64,000 nt of DNA from Actinomadura opuntiae (GTDB lineage Bacteria > Actinomycetota > Actinomycetes > Streptosporangiales > Streptosporangiaceae): NCBI RefSeq assembly GCF_030283205.1, contig NZ_JASNWF010000003.1:124001-188000 (forward strand). The letters are read 5' to 3'. The notes below the pieces were generated by a model that worked only from the letters and a program-made list of their open reading frames with translations, ran no database searches and was not told the DNA's origin. Made by a program: the position numbers and the translations under genes. This document shows positions 10,286 to 18,480 of this stretch, one piece after another. Position 1 is the stretch's first letter. The number at the start of each line of letters is the position of its first letter.

Positions 10286-11440
10286 TCAGAGCCGTTCGAG
10301 GATGGTGACGTTGGCCTGGCCGCCGCCTTCGCACATGGTCTGGAGGCCGTAGCGGCCGCCGGTGCGCTCCAGTTCGTGCAGCAGGGTGGTCATGAGCCGG
10401 GCGCCGGTGGCGCCGAGCGGGTGGCCGAGGGCGATGGCGCCACCGTTGGGGTTGACCTTCGCCGGGTCGGCGCCGGTCTCCTTCAGCCAGGCGAGCACGA
10501 CCGGCGCGAACGCCTCGTTGATCTCGACGGCGTCGAAGTCGCCGATCGTCATGCCGGTCTTCTTCAGCGCGTGCGCGGTGGCGGGGATCGGCGCGGACAG
10601 CATCCGGATCGGGTCCTCGCCGCGCGCGGAGATGTGGTGGATGCGGGCGCGCGGAGTGAGGCCGTGGTCCTTGACGGCCTGCTCGGACGCGATGAGCAGG
10701 GCGGCGGAGCCGTCGGAGATCTGGGAGGCGAGCGCGGCGGTGAGCCGGCCGCCCTCGACGAGGGTCTTCAGCCCGGCCATCTTCTCCCGGGTGGTGTCGC
10801 GGCGCGGGCCCTCGTCGGTGGTGACGCCCTCCAGCGGGACGATCTCCCGCTCGAACCGGCCCTCGTCGATGGCGCGGATGGCCCGCTGGTGCGACTGGTA
10901 CGCGAACTCCTCCATCTCCTCGCGGGAGATGTCCCAGTCGCGGGCGATCATCTCGGCGCCGTTGAACTGCGACACCTCGGCGTCGCCGTACCGTTCCGTC
11001 CAGCCCTTGGAGCCGGCGAACGGGCCCTGGGTGAAGCCGAGCGGCTCGGCGGCGGTCATCGCGAACGAGATCGGGATCTGCGACATGTTCTGCACGCCGC
11101 CCGCGACGACCAGGTCGGACGTCCCGGCGAGGACGGCCTGCGCGGCGAAATGCACGGCCTGCTGCGAGGAGCCGCACTGCCGGTCGACGGTGACGCCGGG
11201 GACCTCCTCGGGCAGCCCGGCGGCGAGCCAGCAGGTGCGGGCGATGTCGCCGGCCTGCGGGCCGACGCTGTCGACGTTGCCGAACACCACGTCCTCGACG
11301 GCGGCGGGGTCGACCTTCGCGCGGTCCATCAGCGCCTTCAGCACGTGGGCGCCGAGGTCGGCGGGGTGGACGCCGGCGAGCCCGCCCTTCTTGCGGCCGA
11401 CCGGCGCGCGGACCGCTTCGACGATGTAGGCCTCGGCCAT
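10286..11440 (-). CDS. fadA6: Thiolase, FadA6-like acetyl-CoA acyltransferase
   Basis: A 384-residue thiolase that cleaves 3-ketoacyl-CoA with free CoA. The nucleophile is in VDRQCGSSQQA, the active-site His in GGAIALGHPLGATGARL, and the second Cys in TMCEGGGQANV. ATG 11440 has an AAGGAG ribosome-binding site. It lies directly after the KstR2-like regulator, with an IpdF-like dehydrogenase and a FadE30-like dehydrogenase before that. Mycobacterium tuberculosis has the same order, Rv3556c (fadA6), Rv3557c (kstR2), Rv3559c, Rv3560c. The gene symbol rests on that synteny and general thiolase similarity. Confidence 0.88.
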   Translation of the reverse strand: MAEAYIVEAVRAPVGRKKGGLAGVHPADLGAHVLKALMDRAKVDPAAVEDVVFGNVDSVGPQAGDIARTCWLAAGLPEEVPGVTVDRQCGSSQQAVHFAAQAVLAGTSDLVVAGGVQNMSQIPISFAMTAAEPLGFTQGPFAGSKGWTERYGDAEVSQFNGAEMIARDWDISREEMEEFAYQSHQRAIRAIDEGRFEREIVPLEGVTTDEGPRRDTTREKMAGLKTLVEGGRLTAALASQISDGSAALLIASEQAVKDHGLTPRARIHHISARGEDPIRMLSAPIPATAHALKKTGMTIGDFDAVEINEAFAPVVLAWLKETGADPAKVNPNGGAIALGHPLGATGARLMTTLLHELERTGGRYGLQTMCEGGGQANVTILERL

Positions 11441-11460
11441 GGGGGGTGTCTCCTTCGGGA

Positions 11461-12078
11461 CTAGCTCGCCTGGATGCCTTCGAGGACCATGGCGAGGTAC
11501 TGCTTGGCGATGTCGTCGGCGGACAGCCGCCCGCCGTGCTGGTACCAGTTGGCCGCGACCCAGACGGTGTCGCGGATGAAGCGGTAGATCAGCGTCCGGT
11601 CGAGGTCGGCGCGGAAGGCGCCCTCCTCGACGCCCTTGTCCAGCAGGGAGAGCCACATCTTCTCGAAGCGGCGCTGCGATTCGAGCAGGTAGTGGAAGCG
11701 CTCGCTGGTCGCGAGGTGCTTGGACTCGTTCTGGTAGAGGACGACGGCGGGCCGGTGCCGGTCGATCGAGCGGAACGACTCGACGATGACGCCTTCCAGG
11801 GTGTCGCGGGCGCTGAGCCCGGCGGCGAGGACGCGCTCGTAGGACGCCCACATCTCGTCCAGGAAGGTCGACAGGATCTCGTCGGCCATCGCCTCCTTGG
11901 AGTCGAAGTGGTAGTAGAGGCTGCCGCCGAGGATGCCGGCGGCGTCGGCCACCTTCCGGACGGTGGTGGCGGCGTAGCCCTGGGAGGCGAACACCTCGGC
12001 GGCGGTGGCGAGCAGTTCGGCCCGCCGCTCCGCGCGTGCGGCGGCGGTGCCCTCGGCGTCGCGCCGTCGTGGACTCAT
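11461..12078 (-). CDS. kstR2: TetR-family repressor, KstR2-like
   Basis: A 205-residue TetR regulator. The helix-turn-helix is in FASQGYAATTVRKVADAAG and the wing reads LGGSLYYHFDSKEAM. The ligand domain keeps blocks I recall from mycobacterial KstR2, such as YQNESKHLA, KMWLSLLDKGVEEGAFRADLD, and YRFIRDTVWVAANWY. KstR2 represses genes for the last two steroid rings and is released by the CoA ester of the indanedione propionate HIP. The gene lies between ipdF and fadA6 as in mycobacteria, and TAGGAA precedes its ATG. It probably controls its own operon through the palindrome upstream of fadE30. Confidence 0.88.
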   Translation of the reverse strand: MSPRRRDAEGTAAARAERRAELLATAAEVFASQGYAATTVRKVADAAGILGGSLYYHFDSKEAMADEILSTFLDEMWASYERVLAAGLSARDTLEGVIVESFRSIDRHRPAVVLYQNESKHLATSERFHYLLESQRRFEKMWLSLLDKGVEEGAFRADLDRTLIYRFIRDTVWVAANWYQHGGRLSADDIAKQYLAMVLEGIQAS

Positions 12079-12087
12079 GGTCGGTTC

Positions 12088-12867
12088 CTAAGCGTGCTGA
12101 GAGGACACGGAGACGACCTCCCCGGTCATGTACGAGGAGTAGTCGCTGGCCAGGAAGACGATAACGTTGGCCACCTCCCAGGGCTCGGCGTAGCGGCCGA
12201 ACGCCTCGCGCCGCGTCAGCTCGTCCAGCAGTTCCTCCGAGGTCACCTTGACCAGGTGCGGGTGCATGGCCAGGGACGGCGAGACGGCGTTGATCCGCAC
12301 GCCGAAGTCGGCGGCCTCCAGCGCGGAGCAGCGGGTGAGGGCCATCACGCCGGCCTTCGCGGCGGCGTAGTGGGACTGGCCCTTCTGCGCGCGCCAACCG
12401 ATCACCGAGGCGTTGTTGACGATGACGCCGGCGCCCTGGTCGCGCATGATCCGCAGCGCGGCGCGGGTGCAGCGCATCGTGCCGTTCAGCGTGATGTCGA
12501 GGACGCGTCCCCACTGGTCGTCGGTCATGTCGACCAGTTCGGCGGTGCCGCCGAGGCCCGCGTTGTTGACGGCGACGTCGATCCGCCCATAGCGCTCGAC
12601 GCCGAGCGCGTACAGCGCCTGGACCTGCTCCTCGTCGGTGACGTCGCAGGGCAGCGAGGCGACCCGGTCGGCGCCGAACTCCTTCTCCAATTCCTGCGCG
12701 GACGAGGCGAGCCGCCGCTCGTGCGCGTCGGAGATCAGGACGCGGGCGCCCTCCTCCAGGCAGCGGCGGGCGGTGGCGCCGCCGATCCCGGCGCCGGCCG
12801 CGGCGGTGATCACGACGGCGCGGTCCTTCAGCAGGCCGTGCCCGGGAACGTAGGGGGGCGGCGTCAT
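12088..12867 (-). CDS. ipdF: IpdF-like short-chain dehydrogenase (steroid CD-ring degradation)
   Basis: A 259-residue classical SDR. The cofactor motif is TAAAGAGIGGATARR, with VNNAGLGG and the catalytic SHYAAAKAG. Several stretches match what I know of mycobacterial Rv3559c, notably GHGLL near the start, IVNNASVIGWRAQKGQSHYAAAK, ALTRCSALEAA and a terminal FLASDYSSYMTGEV. IpdF oxidises the 5-hydroxyl of HIP-derived CoA esters. The start codon overlaps the fadE30 stop as ATGA, so the two are translationally coupled. Confidence 0.88.
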   Translation of the reverse strand: MTPPPYVPGHGLLKDRAVVITAAAGAGIGGATARRCLEEGARVLISDAHERRLASSAQELEKEFGADRVASLPCDVTDEEQVQALYALGVERYGRIDVAVNNAGLGGTAELVDMTDDQWGRVLDITLNGTMRCTRAALRIMRDQGAGVIVNNASVIGWRAQKGQSHYAAAKAGVMALTRCSALEAADFGVRINAVSPSLAMHPHLVKVTSEELLDELTRREAFGRYAEPWEVANVIVFLASDYSSYMTGEVVSVSSQHA

Positions 12868-14084
12868 CCGCGAGCCTCTCTGGGGAGCCCGAGCACGCGC
12901 TCGGAGATGATGTTGCGTTGGATTTCGTTCGACCCGGCGTAGATCGTGTCGGAGCGGGAGAACAGGAACAGCCGCTGCCAGTCGTTCAGGTCATAGGGCT
13001 GTGTTTCCTCCGTTCCCCTGTCGGGGGCCCGCCCCCGCCGTCCGTCGGCGACCATCCCGGCGGCGCCGAGGACGTCCATGGCCAGCTCGCCGAGTTCGCG
13101 GTGCCAGGTGCCCCAGACGAGCTTGGAGATCGACGACTCCGGGCCGGGAGCGCCGGACGCGACGCCCGCCATGGTGCGCACCGCGTTCAGCCGCATGACC
13201 TCCAGGCCCATGTAGGCGCGGGTGAGCCGGTCGCGCAGCAGCGGGTCGTCGATAGCGCCGGTGCGGCGGGCGAGGTCGAGCACGCCCTCGAACTCGCGGC
13301 GGAACCCGACCTGCTGGCCGAGGGTGGCGACGCCGCGCTCGAAGCCGAGCGTGGCCATCGCGATCTTCCAGCCCTCGCCGGGCGCGCCGACGATGTTGCC
13401 GGCGTCGGTGCGGGCGCCGTCGAAGAACACCTCGTTGAACTCCGAGGTGCCGGTGAGCTGGACGATCGGCCGGATGTCGACGCCGTCCTGCCTCATGGGG
13501 ACGAGCAGGTAGGACAGGCCGCGGTGGCGGGAGGAGCCGGGCTCGGTGCGGCAGACGACGAAGCACCAGTCCGATTCGAGGGCGTTGGACGTCCAGACCT
13601 TCTGCCCGTCGATCGTCCAGTGGTCGCCTTCGAGCGCGGCGCGGGTCTGCACGTTGGCGAGGTCGGAGCCGGCGTTGGGCTCGGAGTAGCCCTGGCACCA
13701 CAGTTCCTCGACGGCGACGATCGGCGGCAGGAAGCGGGCCCGCTGCTCGTCGGTGCCGAACGCGATGATGGTGGGGCCGAGCAGGTTCTCGCCGATGTGG
13801 CCGACGCGGGCGGGGGCGTCGGCGAGCGCGTACTCCTCGTTGAAGATCACCTGCTGCCGGACGGTGGCGCCGCGGCCGCCGTGCTCCTCGGGCCAGCCCA
13901 CGCACGTCCAGCCCGCCGCGGCCATGTGCCGCTCCCAGGCCAGCCGCTCGTCGAACGCCTCGTGCTCGCGGCCGGGCCCGCCGAGCCCGCGCGCGTGCGC
14001 GAACCCGCCGGACAGGTTGTCCTCCAGCCAGCCGCGGACCTCGGCGCGGAACGCCCGGTCCGCCGGGGACTCGTTCTGCTTCAC
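12864..14084 (-). CDS. fadE30: Acyl-CoA dehydrogenase, FadE30-like
   Basis: About 406 residues of an FAD-dependent acyl-CoA dehydrogenase with CVGWPEEHGGRG, QGYSEPNAGSDLANVQTRA, the GFERGVATLG region and a C-terminal YAGSNEIQRNII. In mycobacteria FadE30 dehydrogenates the propionyl side chain of HIP-CoA. The start is uncertain: GTG 14093 gives 409 residues, but TAGAGT at 14092-14097 looks like a -10 box. GTG 14084 is 7 bases beyond it, fits leaderless translation, and is chosen here. No ribosome-binding site precedes either. It is first in the run fadE30-ipdF-kstR2-fadA6. Confidence 0.88.
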   Translation of the reverse strand: MKQNESPADRAFRAEVRGWLEDNLSGGFAHARGLGGPGREHEAFDERLAWERHMAAAGWTCVGWPEEHGGRGATVRQQVIFNEEYALADAPARVGHIGENLLGPTIIAFGTDEQRARFLPPIVAVEELWCQGYSEPNAGSDLANVQTRAALEGDHWTIDGQKVWTSNALESDWCFVVCRTEPGSSRHRGLSYLLVPMRQDGVDIRPIVQLTGTSEFNEVFFDGARTDAGNIVGAPGEGWKIAMATLGFERGVATLGQQVGFRREFEGVLDLARRTGAIDDPLLRDRLTRAYMGLEVMRLNAVRTMAGVASGAPGPESSISKLVWGTWHRELGELAMDVLGAAGMVADGRRGRAPDRGTEETQPYDLNDWQRLFLFSRSDTIYAGSNEIQRNIISERVLGLPREARG

Positions 14085-14091
14085 GCCCGGC

Positions 14092-14110
14092 ACTCTACCA
14101 AACAGTTGTT
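14092..14110 (-). promoter_or_regulatory. Candidate KstR2 operator and -10 box of the fadE30 operon
   Basis: ACCAAACAGTTGTT at 14097-14110 fits the KstR2 box I recall, AnCAAGnnCTTGnT, at eight of ten fixed positions, and is nearly palindromic. It adjoins TAGAGT (14092-14097, minus strand), a -10-like hexamer 7 bases before the GTG at 14084. A repressor here would block the promoter. The operator touches the stop codon of the upstream glycosyltransferase gene. Confidence 0.62.
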
Positions 14111-15413
14111 AGAAAGAATCGGCCTCCAGGGCCGGTTCCGCCCCGGCCGCCCGCCCGGCCGCGGGCGCGCGCTCGGGCGCGGGCACGGCGGGCCGCTCCT
14201 TCACGGCGGGCTCAGGCACCTCGGGGAAGTCGCCGTGGAGCAGGTCGAACAGCCGGTCCCAGCGGGCGAGCACCGCGTCCGGACGGAAGCGCTGCACCGA
14301 CGCGCGCGCCTCGGCGCCGAGTTCGCAGCACAGCTCCGGGTCCTCGATCAGCCGCTCCAGAGCACGGGCGAACGCGGCCGTGTCACCCGGCTTCACCAGC
14401 AGGCCGCCCGTCTCCTCGCCCCGCTCGCCGAGCAGCAGGCGGACGCCCGGCGCGCAGTCGAACGCCACCGTCGGCAACCCGTAGGCCATCGCCTCCATCA
14501 CCGACATGGGCACGCCCTCGGCGCGCGACGGCAGCGCGAACACCGACGCCTCGACCAGCGCCTCCTCCACGTCAGCGACCACGCCCCGGAACTCGACCGT
14601 GCCGTACAGGCCGGCGTCCGCCGCCTGCTCGCGCAGCGCCTCCTCGTCCGGGCCGTCGCCGTAGATGTGCAGCCGCCAGTCCGGATGGTGCTCGTGCACC
14701 CGCTGCCACGCCTCCAGCAGCAGGTCGACGCCCTTCTCGTAGGACAGCCGCCCCACGCAGGCGACCGCCGGGAGATTGAGCGTCGGGTAGACGGCCGGGG
14801 TGACGTGCAGCGCGTTCGGGATGTGGTCGGCGTTGGTCATGCCATCCCTGGCCCACGCGTCGGCGTCCTCGCAGGTCAGCGTGAGGAACCGGTCGACGTC
14901 CGCGAAGTGCCGCTTCACCCGCTCGTACCGCGAGGACTTGCGCGTCGCCTTGTACGACTCGTGGCTCATGCCGACGACCCGCATTCCCGAGGTGTCCGCC
15001 CGCCGGACCCACTCCATCGCCCACACCTGCGGCACGATCACCACGGCGCCCGGACGTGCCGCGGCGAACATCCGCGTCAGGCGGGCGGCGCCGCGCCGCT
15101 GGACGGCCGCGCGCCACACGTCGCGTCCGCGCGCCGCCATGTCCAGCCGGTCCCGCAGCCTTCCGGGCCGCCACTCCAGCACCGGCGGGCGCCAGGTGTC
15201 GTGCAGGACCTCCACGGTGTAGGAGCCGTCGCGGCCGTGGTGGTGCTGCACGGTCCCGCGCGTGACGCCGACGAGGGTGACGCGGTCGCCGCGTCCGGCC
15301 AGCATCTGCGCCATGTGGTGCGCCCAGCGCTGCAGGCCACCCATCTCGTCGACGTTGTTGCAGACGATGAAGACATCGCGCGGCGCGCGGTCAGCGGTCC
15401 CGGTGGGAACCAT
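14109..15413 (-). CDS. GT4-family glycosyltransferase
   Basis: A 434-residue GT-B fold glycosyltransferase. The N-terminal domain opens with FIVCNNVDEMGGLQRWAHHMAQML; the donor-binding C-terminal domain has GRLSYEKGVDLLLEAW, IYGDGPDEEAL, and PSRAEGVPMSVMEAMAYGLP with the usual E-x7-E region. The last 40 residues are Pro-, Ala- and Glu-rich, probably a disordered tail. It overlaps the end of the GT2-TagF gene by 23 bases and has an AAAGGAG ribosome-binding site, so both are one transcript. It probably adds sugar to a glycerol- or polyol-phosphate wall polymer; donor and acceptor are unknown. Confidence 0.88.
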   Translation of the reverse strand: MVPTGTADRAPRDVFIVCNNVDEMGGLQRWAHHMAQMLAGRGDRVTLVGVTRGTVQHHHGRDGSYTVEVLHDTWRPPVLEWRPGRLRDRLDMAARGRDVWRAAVQRRGAARLTRMFAAARPGAVVIVPQVWAMEWVRRADTSGMRVVGMSHESYKATRKSSRYERVKRHFADVDRFLTLTCEDADAWARDGMTNADHIPNALHVTPAVYPTLNLPAVACVGRLSYEKGVDLLLEAWQRVHEHHPDWRLHIYGDGPDEEALREQAADAGLYGTVEFRGVVADVEEALVEASVFALPSRAEGVPMSVMEAMAYGLPTVAFDCAPGVRLLLGERGEETGGLLVKPGDTAAFARALERLIEDPELCCELGAEARASVQRFRPDAVLARWDRLFDLLHGDFPEVPEPAVKERPAVPAPERAPAAGRAAGAEPALEADSF

Positions 15414-18285
15414 GGGCGCTCCTTTCTTCGAAGTAACGGTCGACCACGGCGCGGGCGGCGGTTCCGCGGTCGTGCTCGCCGAACCGCTCGGCGAACGCGC
15501 GGCGCCGCGCGGCGTGCGCGGATCCGGAGGCGTCCAGGTCCGCGAGTGCGGCGATCAGCTCGTCCTCGGTCCGCGTGACCGGGCCGGGCGCGTGCAGTTC
15601 GAGGTCGAAGTAGCCGGCGGGGTGCTCGGTGTCCTCCGGCAGGTGCAGCACGATCGGCCGGTCCAGCAGCGCGTAGTCGAACATGATCGACGAGTGGTCG
15701 GTGACCAGGGCGTCGGCGAGCAGCAGCAGCGGCGTCACGTCCGGCACTCCGCCGACGTCGCGCATGACCCGCGCGGCCGACGGCGGCAGGTTCGCCCGGC
15801 ACAGGTAGTGCGGCCGGACGAGCAGGACGACCTCGTCCCCGAGCTCGCGCGCGAACCGCGCCGGGTCCACGGGCGGCTTCATCAACCGGACGGGGCCGCC
15901 CTTCGGCCCGGTCCTGAACGTCGGCGCGTACAGCACGGCGCGGCGCCCGTCGCCGAGCCCGAGGGAGCGGCGCAGCTCATCGACCTCGGCGGCCAGCTCG
16001 GCGTCCCCGTCGACGCCGGTGACCAGCGGGTCGTTGCGCGGATATCCCGCCGGCAGCAGCTCGGCCCGGACGCCGAGGCTCTTGGCGAGGGTGTCCACGT
16101 CGTGGTCGGAGCGGACGAGGAAGCAGTCGAAGCGGTCCACCATCCGCTCGAGCCGGGCCCGGCCGGACGCGGGGCCGCTCTTGATCTGCGGCTGGTCGAC
16201 GCCCATCAGCTTGTACGCCGACCCGTGCCAGGTCTGGATGTAGGTCGTCTCGGGACGCTTGCGCAGCCGCTCCGGGTAGCCCTGGTTGTCGATCCAGAAC
16301 TGCGCCCGCGCCAGAGCCAGGTGGTAGCGCCAGGAGCCGCGTCTCACCAGCGTCGCGTCGGACGGGAACCCCTTCGCTGACGACGCGTACGACCAGACCG
16401 CCTCGACCGGCCGGCCCGAGCGGCGCAGCTCCCGGTAGATGTACTTCGGGTTGTCGGAGTACTGCCGGCCGAGGTGGCTCTCGAACACCACCAGGCCCTT
16501 GCGGACCGGCAGCCGGGACAGCACCCGGTTGAACACCGCGGCCTTGGTCCGGCCGGAGGTCAGCGTGCGGCGCACGGACCGTTCCAGCCGCCGCGCCCGC
16601 CGCCAGCCGAGCCGCGCCGGCGGGCTGCCGGCGGCGCGCGCGGCGGCGATGGCGGCGCGCCGCCTCTGCGGGTCCTCGGTGCCGAGCGTGAACGCCAGGT
16701 GCCCGCCGTCGGTGACGTAGGAGCGCAGCGTGTCCCCGGCGAGGCGCGTCAGCAGCGGACGGACGGGCAGCCCGACCCCGGCCAGGTCCGGCGCCCCGGG
16801 GCCGGCGAGCGGCCCGGGGCGGACGATCATCTCCTCGCCGTCCACCTTCACGCGGAGCCGGACGTCCCACACCGGGTCGACGAACCCGAGCGGCCGGACG
16901 CGGGCGCGCGGATCGAACCGGGCGCGCCAGGCCAGCCGGTCGCCCTCGTGGACGATCTCGGCGGGGACCCGTGCCCGGCGGGCCGCCCGGCGCCGGTCGC
17001 GGAACTCCAGCGAGGCGGCCAGCTTCGCGCCCGGCGGGATCCGGTCCAGCGGGTTCAGCACGTGTCCGGCCATGTGCGCGCGCCCGTCCCGCACCTCGAA
17101 TCGCGTGACGACGGCGGCCGGGCGCAGCTCCCCGAGCGGGCGCAGATGGAAGCCGAAGTCGGTGACGTCCAGGACGCGGCGGCCGAGGTCGCCGCGCGGC
17201 CGGCCCGCGCCCCAGAAGATCCGCCCGTCCCGCTCCACCAGCGGGGCGTGCAGCTCGGATCCCCGGTCCGGGAGGTGCTCGGCCGCCGCGAGCGCCCCCG
17301 CCTGGTCGCCCTCCTTGATCAGGTACGCGGCGATCGCGGGCAGCGGGTTCGCCGCCTCGAACACCTCCGGGTCCAGCCCGGCCAGGTAGCCGGCGGCCAG
17401 GTCCAGGAACCGGGCCCGGTAGACCGGGTCGCGGTCGCGCAGCTCGCGCAGGTAGAGCAGCAGGTCGTGGTTGACGAACTTGACGTCCTTGGCGTGCTTC
17501 AGCCCGTCCGCGCCGCGCAGCTCGAACAGCATGTCGATGCGCCGGTGGATCTCCAGCCGGTCGGCGAAGTTGTGCAGCTCGTCGCGCCGGTTGGAGATCG
17601 TCGGCATCACCGTCCGGTCCCGGACGAGCCAGTTGTAGACGCGGTGCGGGATCAGGGCGGTGCGCCGGGCGGCCAGGTAGGCCTCGGCGCTGAACAGCAG
17701 GTCCTCGTAGTGCAGCCGCTCGACGAACCGGAGCGCGCCTTCCTCGAGGAATCCCCGCCGGTAGAGCTTGTTCGTCGACAGGGTGTCGTAGAGCAGGTCG
17801 GGGTTCTCCTCCAGCGACCCGTACACCACGCTGCGCCGGTACAGCCACGGGTACCAGGGGCGGATCCGGTCCTTGGCGCCTGCGGGCAGGTCCAGGAAGA
17901 CCCGGTGGCAGAGCCCGGAGACCAGGTCCGCGTCGCTCTCCTGCGCGGCCGAGAGCAGGTTGAGGCAGGCGTGCCGGTCGAGCAGGTCGTCGCTGTCCAG
18001 GAACATCACGTACCGGCCGTCCGACCGTTCGACGCCCACGTTGCGCGGCCGTCCGCAGCCCCCGGAGTTGACCGGCAGGTGCACCGCCCGGACCCGGCCG
18101 GGGTGCGCGGCGGCCAGCCGGTCGGCGGCCTCCCCGGTGCCGTCGGTGCTCGCGTCGTCGACGATCACGGTCTCGACGCCGCGCAGCGACTGCGCCAGCG
18201 ACGAGGCGACCGCCCGCGGCAGCCGCCGCGCGTCGTTGTAGGCGATCACCACCACGCTGACATCCGGGCGCACCCGCATGGGCAT
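15391..18285 (-). CDS. GT2 glycosyltransferase fused to a TagF-type glycerophosphotransferase
   Basis: A 964-residue two-enzyme fusion. Residues 1-250 are a GT2 domain (VSVVVIAYNDARRLPRA, VDDASTDGTGE, FLDSDDLL). A middle part of beta-rich sequence leads to a CDP-glycerol:glycerophosphate glycerophosphotransferase domain from about residue 600, with TWHGSAYKLMG, APTFR, RPHY and TDHSSIMFDYALLDRP; the two His are those of the TagF active site. Such proteins extend wall teichoic-acid-like polymers at the inner membrane face. GGAAGGGG lies directly before ATG 18285, so ATG 18279, six bases further on, may be the true start. Glycerol phosphate for the polymer could come from the kinases at 0-5 kb. 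Confidence 0.9.
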   Translation of the reverse strand: MPMRVRPDVSVVVIAYNDARRLPRAVASSLAQSLRGVETVIVDDASTDGTGEAADRLAAAHPGRVRAVHLPVNSGGCGRPRNVGVERSDGRYVMFLDSDDLLDRHACLNLLSAAQESDADLVSGLCHRVFLDLPAGAKDRIRPWYPWLYRRSVVYGSLEENPDLLYDTLSTNKLYRRGFLEEGALRFVERLHYEDLLFSAEAYLAARRTALIPHRVYNWLVRDRTVMPTISNRRDELHNFADRLEIHRRIDMLFELRGADGLKHAKDVKFVNHDLLLYLRELRDRDPVYRARFLDLAAGYLAGLDPEVFEAANPLPAIAAYLIKEGDQAGALAAAEHLPDRGSELHAPLVERDGRIFWGAGRPRGDLGRRVLDVTDFGFHLRPLGELRPAAVVTRFEVRDGRAHMAGHVLNPLDRIPPGAKLAASLEFRDRRRAARRARVPAEIVHEGDRLAWRARFDPRARVRPLGFVDPVWDVRLRVKVDGEEMIVRPGPLAGPGAPDLAGVGLPVRPLLTRLAGDTLRSYVTDGGHLAFTLGTEDPQRRRAAIAAARAAGSPPARLGWRRARRLERSVRRTLTSGRTKAAVFNRVLSRLPVRKGLVVFESHLGRQYSDNPKYIYRELRRSGRPVEAVWSYASSAKGFPSDATLVRRGSWRYHLALARAQFWIDNQGYPERLRKRPETTYIQTWHGSAYKLMGVDQPQIKSGPASGRARLERMVDRFDCFLVRSDHDVDTLAKSLGVRAELLPAGYPRNDPLVTGVDGDAELAAEVDELRRSLGLGDGRRAVLYAPTFRTGPKGGPVRLMKPPVDPARFARELGDEVVLLVRPHYLCRANLPPSAARVMRDVGGVPDVTPLLLLADALVTDHSSIMFDYALLDRPIVLHLPEDTEHPAGYFDLELHAPGPVTRTEDELIAALADLDASGSAHAARRRAFAERFGEHDRGTAARAVVDRYFEERSAHGSHRDR

Positions 18286-18413
18286 CCCCTTCCGCTCTCC
18301 GGCGTGCAGGGATTCCTTTCCAGCAAGGCGGCGTCAAGGGCCAACAGTGATCAAAAGCTGTCAATGCTTAGCATTACCCGACAGGCTCTGGCAGATCACC
18401 AGGGAACGCCGAA

Positions 18414-18437
18414 GGCGCCCGGCCGGGGCCGGGCGCC
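18414..18437 (-). terminator. Hairpin terminator after the CHAP gene
   Basis: GGCGCCCGGC pairs perfectly with GCCGGGCGCC around a 4-base loop, 43 bases after the stop of the CHAP gene on the minus strand. There is no long U-tract, as is common in actinobacteria. Confidence 0.7.
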
Positions 18438-18480
18438 TCCATTCCCGTCGAAAAACGATCTTTCCGAGCGGGGCGGGCGA

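Noticed and set aside
7852..10308. Long plus-strand frame across the dehydratase, SDR and flavin oxidoreductase genes
   Set aside because: It is a GC-rich antisense frame. The minus-strand genes have clear cofactor and catalytic motifs.
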